38,398 nt of DNA from the NCBI GenBank assembly GCA_002104905.1, contig MCFE01000764.1, positions 1 to 38,398 on the forward strand. Direction: 5' to 3'. Below, one piece after another: positions 11,101 through 20,552 of the stretch. This stretch comes from Basidiobolus meristosporus CBS 931.73 (Eukaryota; Basidiobolomycota; Basidiobolomycetes; Basidiobolales; Basidiobolaceae). Made by a program: the position numbers and the translations under genes. Under the pieces are notes generated by a model that was not told where the DNA came from, ran no database searches, and saw only the letters and a list, made by a program, of their open reading frames with translations. The first letter of the stretch is position 1; each line of letters starts with the position of its first letter.

Positions 11101-12019
11101 TCAACGTAATGGTTCATTCATTTTAGCAACACCCCCCGCCGGACTGTTCGGGACAGAGCTGCCTTGGCTAATCTTAATATTCTGCTTGTTGGCAGGTGCG
11201 ATGGTATTGGTGCCCATACGATCTTTGATTTGCTTGGCCATAGTCAAGAACGCCTGCTCCACGTTGGTAGAATCTTTGGCTGATGTCTCCAAGAGCGGAA
11301 TGGCGGTTTCTTTGGCAAATTCCTATTGCAAAAATTAGCACTTGCTGATGACCAGGATCGTTCAAACTGAGTCAACTTGCCTCAGCAACAGTGTACTCTA
11401 CAGCCCTCTTGGAGGAGAGGTCACTCTTGTTTCCAACGAGAAGTTTGTTTACCCCCTCTGAGGCATAGCGCTCGATTTCTTGCAACCACTGTTTGACATT
11501 GGTGAAGGTATCCTGATCTGTTACATCGTAAACAACTATAATCCCATGCGCTCCACGATAATAGGACGAAGTAATGGTGCGGAAACGCTCCTGCCCAGCA
11601 GTATCCCACTTGAAGTCAGGATCGAATTGTTAGCTTTGTTGGATAGAGGAGGATAAGCTTGTACTTACTATCTGAAGCTTAATGGTTTTTCCCTCCAGCT
11701 CAATCGTGCGAATTTTCTATCATACAAAAGGAAACGCGCTTAGTTCACCGGGATTCCGGTCTTAAGAAACAGGTGGCGACTAGTTCTACATAGGGAGATA
11801 GGAGGACTTACGAAATCAACACCAATCGTGCTGATGTAACTCTCTGTGTACGTGTCATCAGCGAACCGAAGCAAAAGACAGGACTTCCCAACACCGGAAT
11901 CGCCAATGAGAAGAAGCTTAAAGAGATAGTCGCTGTATAGCAAGGGCTCGTTAGCTCACGAATCAGAGAACCGGAGATGTTAGGCTCACTGGATACGCCA
12001 CTTACTATTCGGGATTCAT
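11101..12019 (-). CDS. YPT1: Ypt1/Rab1 GTPase, with C-terminal double cysteine out of frame
   Basis: Five exons (12019-12006, 11932-11812, 11716-11669, 11608-11381, 11322-11101) join in phase to 210 residues. The product is a near-canonical Rab1: N-terminus [19 protein letters not shown]-loop GDSGVGKS; switch I TIGVDF; DTAGQE; NKSD; ETSAK. Rab1/Ypt1 controls ER-to-Golgi vesicle tethering and needs geranylgeranylation of two C-terminal cysteines. Here the annotated frame ends in ...[13 protein letters not shown] with no cysteine, while the overlapping +1 frame across a run of six G (11132-11137) reads Gly-Gly-Cys-Cys-stop. The fourth intron (11380-11323) begins with GCAAGT rather than GT: a GC-AG intron in good consensus. 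The other donors are GTAAGT. Either one base is missing from the assembly or the allele is frameshifted. Confidence 0.95.
11123..11137 (-). other. Out-of-frame Cys-Cys-stop behind a G homopolymer
   Basis: On the minus strand a run of six G is followed directly by TGTTGCTAA. One more G would put Cys-Cys-stop in frame right after Gly-Gly, the usual Rab1 ending. This pinpoints where the reading frame of the Ypt1 gene departs from the family. Confidence 0.85.
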
Positions 12020-13139
12020 TCTTGGTGAAGCTTGTGTTCTGGTGAAAAGGCGATAAAACAATTATTCTAGGATAAAGGAAATATAACAAGCGAAAGGAAG
12101 ACAAGTACAATGTCGAAGGGGATGAAGCTTAAATATATCAATAGTTTATTTAGAGGGATCTCTAGCATTATTTATTATCCACATCAAACAGTCTCAAGCT
12201 ATCTTACCAATAGAAATGGCAGGTGCACCTGGTCTTACACCAATCTGCTCTAGTAAATGACTAAAATTAGCCACATGTCAAGCGTGACTGTGAAAAAGTC
12301 CCAGATCACGCGTAATTGGATCATACATAGGTAATTTTATTGAATCAAGTATTACGAAATATGCTGAAGCTGATTAGGGATGATGACTGTCTGGTGATGT
12401 GAGGGTCGCTGGCTGCAACGGTGGATTCAAATCTGCGATGTGTTCAGGAATATTGTGCAATCAGGATTTCCCAATTAACATTGACTATACAACCAGCACG
12501 TAAGTCGGTGAATGCTATACGCTCCATCAGCATGGAAATGGGGCCGTAGGCAAGCATACGTGGCTCACATGTTTGAGGTCAGTAAGTATGCTTATACACA
12601 ATGCTGTGTATGCACCACATTCTACTTCACTGCAGCAATGCTATGACTCTGAGTACGAGCAGCCATTATCGAAAAAGTGGCAAGCGATCAGATGCTCCAA
12701 GGGAACATCATTCAGGAATCAGACAAATGACACCTGGGCTAGATTCAGTCGTCTTTTAGGTTTTCCACTTCCTGAGTGGACTATTTCTCGCCGAATACCC
12801 CTTTGGAAAGGAGAAATGATGAACTCGGCTTGTATTCAAACCTGGACGGTCAGTCACGTGATATAGGCCACCTGCTAAATACATCGACGAGCATTTACAC
12901 CCATCTCGCCACGAACGTGATTAGGCTAAGTACTCGAGTTGTCGATCTTTTCAGGATTAATGGCATTTACTACATCATATACCATTCCGATTCCAAATGC
13001 GAATGGGATTGGTACAGGACTAGCCAACTAAATAATGCGGAAAATCCCTCAGCTTTACCACGTCTCCCACTCCAATATTGTCACCAGACTTCAATACTTC
13101 ACTGACTTTCACCCTTCCCCAATCTCTTGAGTAGGCAGC
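12020..13139. other. Intergenic, no gene supported
   Basis: This is the promoter side of Ypt1 (-) and of the small + strand frame at 13140, hence a divergent promoter region. Short frames near 12573-13105 show no domain. Confidence 0.4.
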
Positions 13140-13355
13140 ATGGCAGAAAGCGAATTCACGCCTGAAAAGTACCCTGGTCTTATTGAGATTGATGAGTCTG
13201 GAAATAAGTACGTCAATTATGAGGGTGGCAAAATCCCCATATTCACCTCTGTAGACGAATGCATGGCTGGGGCTCCAGGGTTTTCTGAATGCGAACAAGG
13301 CGCACCGTTCTTGAAGAACGCCTTGGAAGAGGAGAAGAAGCGCCGTGGAATATAG
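13140..13355 (+). CDS. Small uncharacterised protein, 71 aa
   Basis: ATG 13140 sits in a favourable context (GCAGCATGGCA) and opens a 71-residue frame that is acidic and hydrophilic. It has a central YVNYEGGKIPIF segment, two cysteines (MAGAPGFSECEQG region) and a charged helical end (LEEEKKRRGI). There is no signal peptide or membrane segment. I do not recognise the family. The coding-like composition and a balanced protein suggest a real small gene, but it could be an exon or chance. The opposite strand holds a longer overlapping frame (13020-13403) that looks less protein-like. Confidence 0.45.
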   Translation: MAESEFTPEKYPGLIEIDESGNKYVNYEGGKIPIFTSVDECMAGAPGFSECEQGAPFLKNALEEEKKRRGI

Positions 13356-13677
13356 ACTTGCTTCACCAACCGCCTTTATGCAAGATACCTTAACAAGTAA
13401 CAACCCAGTATAACAGAACTAGGCTTCTTTTGAACTCACTTAACACCTTTTTTAAAGACCTAAAGACACCGCTATTTATTTAATCCTCATCAGACCACAA
13501 GAATAGTCCAACCGATATGGATACTTAATCACCGTCGACACCTTTTCTCTTTGACCGGATAACAAGTAAAACCGTAGCCAACGGAACCCTTTCCTTCCCT
13601 CGTCGTCGCTTTCTACGCAACTATATATACACGTTCAACAAAACCCCCTCTACCTTGTCTTTAAGCTTCAAATAAAC

Positions 13678-13926
13678 TCAAAATGAGCACCTGAACTTGA
13701 TGCTCGCCTCCCTGACCATGATTTTTCCCCGGATAGTCACTTGCATGCCGAAACGGAGCGGATGGGGGCCCTTGAGCCTGTATGTATCATCGATGCCTAC
13801 CGCGCCCCTATATTTGGGATTTTCTTGGGGATCGCGATGCTTTCGGCAGCAGGCCCGAATGGCATAGTGCGACCACCATTCCTCTCTGACACGGTGGCTG
13901 GATAAAAGAAGCAACCCGTCGAACAC
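13678..13926 (-). CDS. Uncertain ORF, possibly 3' exon of an unknown gene
   Basis: The minus-strand frame of about 80 residues contains a plausible stretch (REEWWSHYAIRACC, PHPLRFGMQVTIRGKIMV) ending in a stop just before 13678. A possible acceptor (CTTTTATCCAG) lies at its start, so it may be a terminal exon whose upstream exons I cannot define. An overlapping frame (13797-14018) competes. No family is recognised. Confidence 0.25.
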   Translation of the reverse strand: MFDGLLLLSSHRVREEWWSHYAIRACCRKHRDPQENPKYRGAVGIDDTYRLKGPHPLRFGMQVTIRGKIMVREASIKFRCSF

Positions 13927-14167
13927 CCCTCATGCCTTAAATCACATCCTACTCCGACCATGGCCACCACCCATGATATGTTCAATTGATACTGGAGTAC
14001 ACCAAAGCAAACAACCAAATAAATTTATTTTCTGCCATTGCAAAGACGAGGCTCAGAATACTTGTGCGACTGAACGAAAAGCAAGAAAAACCTCTAAGGC
14101 AGCGCCGAACCTTCGTGAGGGACTCATACTCGCAAAACTAAGAGAGGGCAAACCAGGGTTGACCGAA

Positions 14168-14374
14168 CTACGGCAACGCTTCGTAGTCACTTCCGAAGTC
14201 ACGGTATTTGTGGACAATGTACCAGGCATGGAGGATTCCTGGAACCGCACCGAGCAGGGTCAAGCCAACGTTGATCCAGAAATCGGCATGCAGCCCGCGC
14301 TTCACAAACACCGAAAGCGGGGGGATGAAAAAGCCGATGACCAAAAGAAGTACGTCGTTAATACTGTAACCCAT
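14168..14374 (-). CDS. PMP3: Pmp3/RCI2-family plasma-membrane proteolipid
   Basis: This encodes 68 residues with the family signature: a first hydrophobic segment ending in FFIPPLSVFVKRGLHADFW, then INVGLTLLGAVPGILHAWYIV and a short polar tail. Pmp3/RCI2 (UPF0057) proteins are two-helix proteolipids of the plasma membrane linked to ion homeostasis and salt or cold stress. The usual length is 50-75 residues, so it is complete. A splice acceptor (TTTTGCCTAG) lies 3 bases before the ATG and a GTAAGC donor about 65 bases further upstream, suggesting a 5'-leader intron or an additional N-terminal exon. The + strand frame 13973-14407 is its antisense shadow. Confidence 0.88.
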   Translation of the reverse strand: MGYSINDVLLLVIGFFIPPLSVFVKRGLHADFWINVGLTLLGAVPGILHAWYIVHKYRDFGSDYEALP

Positions 14375-14623
14375 CTTCTAGGCAAAACAATTAACAAACA
14401 GAACTAAGCCTCTATAGAGCGAAACTGCTTACCACTATTCAGAGAGGTATTCTGGACTAGAAAGGTTGGAGTGGGCAATACTTTGTATGCTGAGATGTGG
14501 TTTGATGACGCCACTGGGCAATTTAACTTGATTCATCAAAACATTGGATATAGATGATGGAATACATATTTGCATACTCTCATGGCCCCCTGACTCTAGT
14601 ATTTGATTCACTAGAAATGGCAA

Positions 14624-16586
14624 TATGATTGGAGTGTTTATCTAATTAGCGTGGAACCTTGTTCCCGCAACTAGAGCTAACTTAATCTGTTCTAGCCCAC
14701 AGCTAGTGCGTTGTGATATTCTCTTGCCGAATCGAAGAGGAGCAAGAGCCTTGGCACCTCCGTCCATCTGTTTAGCTCACACCTCACCTGATTGCCTATG
14801 ATTCTAGAGAATTCTGGCCAGCCGTGTATACAATTGCTTTGCTAGAATAGAGATCATCCTGTAACATTACGAATGCTATGGATACTGTGGAAATTGGTTT
14901 GTGCAGGACATAAATTCCAATAGGATTGCGCAACGATGATTTGTCACTCCACAGCAAGTGGTTTTCCACGGATCCAATGAGACTTGATTGTCTCCACAGA
15001 GGTAGGGTTTGTACTAGGTACTTGGACTACATGGGTAGCAAGCACGGATACTTGCCATGAACAGGCTGATGGAGTGAAAATAGCTAAATCATGTGAATGC
15101 TTGTTTGAGGCCCGGTGGAATTGTTGAAATATGGTCAACGCCGTTAGTTTGGATGAGCCAGGAAAGTACCTTTTAGCCATTTAGCCAGGGTGATCACGGA
15201 GCTGGTAGAAGTGCAGAGTACTTGGAAACGGCAACTATACTCCTCCCAAAATCACATGACCAGGGAGCTTAGTGCAGCTCTTCAGCCATGGGGCAGTATC
15301 AAAAAGGAAATTGTGTGCAAAGGTTGAGGATATTCCATCTCTTTAAAATGGCCAAAATTCCTGTGAAGTGTCAGGAATGGGGCCGTTCTCCTCCGACTAC
15401 CTTAAATATAAAATCTGTGTATACGGAGGAATATGTGTTCAATTAGATAGTTGCAACTGGCTGCCTAACTATGGAAGGTCGCGTCGTTGGCAACACGAGT
15501 TAAGTAAGCTGTGTTGCAACTAGTTGTTCCTATTGTAGCCTTGTTTTGTCAAGTATCTAGGATTTTCAGAGCTGTGTGAGTTGGTTCAAACACTAGAATC
15601 TGGTCATGATCTGTGCATCCGGTGGTGAGTTCTGGAAGTTGCACATATATATAAGTATATGGTATAGAGTCTACCTTAACTCAATAAAGCAGCAGATGGA
15701 CACATCACTTCAAATCCCCAATCTGCTTCAATTACTGGATACATTTTTTACTGGAAGTCCAGCATAGGAAGCAATCATTTTTGGGCATCAGGAAGTGGAG
15801 TGGCAAGAAATGCCTCCATCATAAATTCTACGGTTAGTTTCAAACGGAAGAACATAGCAATTGAGGTCTGTATATCAACATCTCTACTGAGTGGCTAACC
15901 AGTGGAAGGATGTGAAGAGAAACCATATATATTCATGGCCACAATGAATGTTTACTGCTAATTAAACACTACATATTGTGTTTGCTTGTTGTTTATGAAG
16001 TGCTATATAGACCACCACACATCAATCCTATTTCATTAGGTACCAGGTATCATAGTTTGAATTTGCAGGTGAAGATTGTGTTCACCTTCACCCGCTACCT
16101 ATTCTATAGTCCAACGTTTACCGCAAATTCTATCTGCCAAATGTGCCGCTAGAAAGAAGCCTTCCTACAGCATATCTTGGTCAGCACTTGCTGATAGTAT
16201 TTCCAGTGATCTTGCCACTGTGCAGAATAATAACTGCCATGAACCAGGTTGCTTGGCCGATGATTTGGCAAGATCCGTGACCATTGCAGCCCACAACGTA
16301 TCATACTGCATCGATTATGGAAGAGGATTGCATCAAGCCCAATACGAAATCAGATGATGAATGTCTTAATCAATTGCTAGTCGAGGGTCAGTCGTTTAGT
16401 AAACGACTTGGAGCCAATCATCGATGGGCCCTGAACTTCGTACACTTTTTGTCTGACGTATTGATTTCCATGAAATTTGATACTATCCACTTCACCACTA
16501 AAGAATGAACGATTGATACTTGATAAACATACTTTTGAAATCGTCTTGTTGGAACACTTCGTCTAGAAAACTACAGTCTACATAAC
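14624..16586. other. Long intergenic stretch, no gene supported
   Basis: About 2 kb between the divergent Pmp3 (-) and Ufd1 (+) genes. Short frames near 14944-15180 and 16076-16508 have no domain and no splice support. I see no repeat or RNA gene. Confidence 0.4.
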
Positions 16587-18144
16587 ATGGTAAGCCATTT
16601 CACCCGGAATTTTCTGTCGCGATAAAGGCGCTTTCTCACTTCTGCTTGTTTCTAGTTTGGTGGTTACGATTACAACGGATTCCCTCAATTTGGTGTGGGT
16701 GCCAATCGCACATTTACGGAACACTATCGTTGCTATCCTGTCTCAATGTTGCCAGGAAATGAAAGGGAGAACGTAAACTTTGGCGGGAAAAGTAGGTATT
16801 TACGACTAGAAGCCTTGCCAGATAATACTAACCTGGTGTTTACCTATTCCTAGTAATTCTTCCACAATCCGCTCTAGTCAAACTGGGTTTGTCCCCGTCA
16901 TTAGCTTGCTTATGTTGATTACGCCACTAACGGATGGGATTGCTCTGTTTGTTAGCGAGTCTCAACATTGCCTACCCTATGCTATTCTCTTTGACCAACG
17001 AAACGCACGCAAGACACACCCATGCTGGTGTATTGGAATTTATTGCAGAAGAAGGAAGAGTGTACCTTCCACACTGGGTAACTAACTCACGAATATCCAA
17101 AATATCGCATCGTCGCAGAAGTAACCTTCGGTCATATCGTATCGCGCACGGCTGCAGATGATGCAGACACTCTTACTGGAGCCAGGAGATCTAATCCAAG
17201 TCAAGAACACAACCTTACCTCTGGGTAGCTTTGTAAAGATCCAGCCTCAATCCGTAGATTTCCTCGACATTACCGATCCAAAAGCTGTGTATCCATTTTT
17301 TTCGAGGGAAACCTAGTTGCTTCGCGCAGACTACTCGTTATTCGACTTAACTACCACTTGATAGGCTTGAGAACGCACTTCGAAACTTCTCCACCCTTAC
17401 GCAAGGGGATATCATCATGATCAACTATAACAACAAGTTATACGAGATTCTGGTGATGGAGGTCAAGCCAGAGGGGAACGGAATCTCCATTGTAGAAACC
17501 GATCTTGAGGTAAGTAAGCCCAGGCATCGCCGGCACCACCTGGATTGCTTCATTGATGCATTCTCCCTAGGTTGATTTTGCACCACCGGTCGGCTACAAA
17601 GAGCCACCCAAGCCCATCCAAGCGCCCGCCTCGTCCATGGTACAGTTCATCAAGCCAGGATCCTCGGAAATCCATTATTGACCACCCTATAGGCCAAGAG
17701 TCTTCGAATTGATGAAATCGCTCAAGAAGCACCCAGCAAGTGGAGTGCGTTCCAAGGAGGCGGCAGTCGTCTGAACGGCAAGGGTGTAGATACGGCATCA
17801 ATCAAGTAAGCACCCGTCGACGAGCCCGTTCTAGCTTCACAGAAATCAAGTTGACACCAATCCATGTAGATCCGAATCGACCATCGAAGAAGCAGTCGCT
17901 CAATCCGAAGCCCCCCTTAACCTACCATTCGGGCAGTTGTTTTTCGGATACCCCGTGGTTCCTTTAAAATCACAGGAAGCCTCGGACGAGTCGAAGGTAA
18001 AGTAGTCATGCATACGCTTTGTCAGCCCCACCCACCTCGCCTAAACCCCCGGTGTCTTAGGAGAGCAAGTTTGTCGGGGAAGGACAGAAGCTACGTGCGC
18101 GCAAGAAGAAGACTGCCTCATCATCCACTGCCTCTTCACCTTGA
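16587..18144 (+). CDS. UFD1: Ufd1, ubiquitin-binding cofactor of the Cdc48/p97-Npl4 complex
   Basis: Ten exons join in phase to 320 residues: 16587-16589, 16656-16791, 16854-16886, 16956-17077, 17158-17288, 17365-17509, 17571-17639, 17693-17805, 17870-17996 and 18061-18144. The N-terminal UT3 double-psi-barrel region is clear: [59 protein letters not shown] and [15 protein letters not shown]. The C-terminus keeps the [11 protein letters not shown] motif, [11 protein letters not shown] and a basic tail. Ufd1 with Npl4 recruits ubiquitylated substrates to the Cdc48 ATPase for ER-associated degradation and related extraction. The first exon consists only of the ATG, followed at once by GTAAGC, so the splice site decides the start. 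No damage is seen. Confidence 0.94.
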
Positions 18145-18724
18145 AACCGTCCCTTAAATCAACACTAGTTATTCTGATTGGTTGGCGGGGTTGGCCAACA
18201 CGATATATTTGACATTACGCAGTGAAATAGCGATTTGTATTATTAGATGGTTCACTCTCACATTACGCTTGAATCCGAGTCTGCCATTACCGTCTGATTC
18301 ACTCGCTATTCACTCTTGATCGAAATAAATAACCTTTCTACACGCAACATTATTCATGAATATCTGGTGGATTCATGGATTCGGTGGGATCCGAATCCCT
18401 GGCGATCCAAACAGCATGGGCCAATTGGACGATTCCCCAATTCATCCTTATCAACGGCATACAAAAGGTTTTCACCTTCCCATCGGACTTGGGGCCTGGA
18501 CATTTCAAGAAAAAAAAACTCTTCGCCCCCCCGCCATTCCAGAGTCAGTGATCGGGGAATGATCAATAGTTTCATATCGAATGGGTACTAAAAAACGGGT
18601 GATCTTTGTTTTCGTCTACCTACCTCTTTTTTTTACTCTCCTTCGCTTTTGAATCATCCATTCTTTCTGGATTGAATCCTTTCTCTTCTAAGAATTTCTT
18701 CTAGTCAGGCGAGAAACACGAACC

Positions 18725-20144
18725 ATGTTGGATCTTAACTTATTCCAAGCCGAAAAGGGTGGTAACCCCGAGCTCATCCGCGAGTCCCAGCGTCGTAGAG
18801 GAGCCTCCGTCGAGATCGTCGATGAGATCATCGCCATGTACGACGAGTGGGTCAAAGGTAACCATATTTCCAACCATCCTGTCTTCATTACCCCCGCTCA
18901 CCGTTTCTATCATGCTTCCCACGTTTATCCTTCCAGAACGTTTCAACCTTGATCAGCTCAACAAGGAAATCAACGCCATCCAAAAGTCCATCGGCCAGAA
19001 GATGAAGGCCAAGGAGGATGCCTCCGAATTGATCACCAAGAAAACCGAGGTCCAAAAGCAAAAGGAAACCTTGACCCTCTCCGAAAAAGAGAAGGAAGAG
19101 TTGATGAAGCAAAAGGTTGGCACCATTGGCAACTTGGTTCACGACTCCGTCCCAGTCAGCATGAACGAAGACAATAACGAGATTGTCCGCACCTGGTTCC
19201 CTGATGGTAAGGAGCCCGAGAAGAAGACCGATATCCACCCTCACCACGAGGTTTTGTACCGTCTTGATGGCTTCGACTCCGAGAGAGGTGCCAATGTTGC
19301 TGGTCACCGTGGTTACTTCTTGACCAACGATGGTGTCGACCTTAACATGGCTTTGATTCAATACGGTCTCAACTACCTTCGTGGTAAGGGATACAAGAAG
19401 CTTCAAACTCCCTTCTTCATGAAGAAGGAAGTGATGGCTAAGACCGCTCAGTTGTCCGAGTTCGATGAGGAGCTTTACAAGGTCACCGGTGATGGTGATG
19501 ACAAGTACTTGATTGCCACCTCCGAGCAACCCATCTCCGCCTTCCATGCCGGTGAATGGTTCGAGAGACCTGCCGAACAACTCCCCTTGAAGTATGCCGG
19601 TTACTCCACCTGCTTCCGTAAGGAGGCTGGTGCTCACGGCAAGGACACCTGGGGTATCTTCCGTGTTCATCAATTCGAGAAGGTTGAACAATTCGTTCTC
19701 ACCGAGCCTGAGAAGTCTTGGGAGATGTTCGATGAGATGATCGGTGCTTCCGAAGGTTTCTTCCAATCCCTCAACATCCCTTACCGTATCGTCAGCATCG
19801 TCTCCGGCGCCTTGAACAACGCTGCCGCCAAGAAGTACGATTTGGAGGCATGGTTCCCCTTCCAAGGAGAGTACAAGGAGTTGGTTTCTTGCTCTAACTG
19901 TACCGATTACCAAAGCAGAAGCTTGGAGATTCGTTGCGGTATGAAGAAGATGGGTGATCGCGAAAAGAAGTACGTCCATTGCTTGAACTCTACACTTTGC
20001 GCTACCGAGAGAGCCCTCTGCTGTATTTTGGAGAACTACCAGACTCCTGAAGGTCTTAACATCCCTGAGCCATTGGTGCCTTACATGGGCGGACGTACCT
20101 TCTTGCCCTTCGTCAAGGAAGCTCCCAAGACCTCCAAGAAATAA
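18725..20144 (+). CDS. SES1: Seryl-tRNA synthetase, cytosolic
   Basis: Two exons (18725-18857 and 18937-20144, intron 79 bp) give 446 residues. The N-terminus (MLDLNLFQAEKGGNPELIRE) and the long coiled-coil arm (about 40-110, INAIQKSIGQKMKAKEDA...) match eukaryotic SerRS and bind the long variable arm of tRNA-Ser. The class II catalytic core has motif 2 (STCFRKEAGAHGKDTWGIFR) and motif 3 near GLNIPEPLVPYMGG; the TSEQP serine-binding loop is present. It ends in a short Lys-rich tail (PKTSKK). The enzyme charges tRNA-Ser with serine. The codon choice is strongly biased, as in highly expressed genes, and leaves a 363-codon antisense frame open by accident. The frame downstream of the intron also stays open through the intron, so the start at 18725 rests on the conserved N-terminus. 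Confidence 0.96.
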
Positions 20145-20552
20145 ATTGACGACTCATTTGACGCATTCCTCAATTTAACACCATCTGAACCCTGACTTGT
20201 CTTTCTAGCGCGCTTTTTTGTTAATAAAATCCACGTGTTTCTTTAATAGGGAAGTGAAACTGGTGAGGTGTGGACGTTGATTCCCTGTGTTCTGACTGGA
20301 TCACAGTCATATTTATTGAAGGCTGTTGGCGGTGCTGAGCATCAACATTCGTCAAGTCGTTGAAAAACCAAAAGAAATACATTCATGATACAAACATATA
20401 TACTACAGGCAGTGGTGGTTGGTCACCTCTTGAATATTGTTGGGAGAGATGGTGGGATTTGGGCCGGATAGCTGCATGGCTGGGCGCTCTAGTGAGGAAA
20501 TATTGGCGTCAACACCCACGCTTGGCAGGTTAAAGTGTTGCCAGGTCGCCGG

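Noticed and set aside
13973-14407. 144-codon + strand frame
   Set aside because: It lies opposite the clear Pmp3 gene and shows no family features.
18759-18936. ATG upstream of SerRS exon 2 giving a longer single-exon frame
   Set aside because: The conserved SerRS N-terminus starts at 18725 and splices at 18857/18937; the alternative reads a Ser/Pro-rich shadow of exon 1 and the intron.
18888-19979. 363-codon open frame antisense to seryl-tRNA synthetase
   Set aside because: It mirrors the codon bias of the conserved SerRS gene, has a Leu/Val-rich repetitive composition and no domain; open antisense frames are expected opposite highly biased genes.
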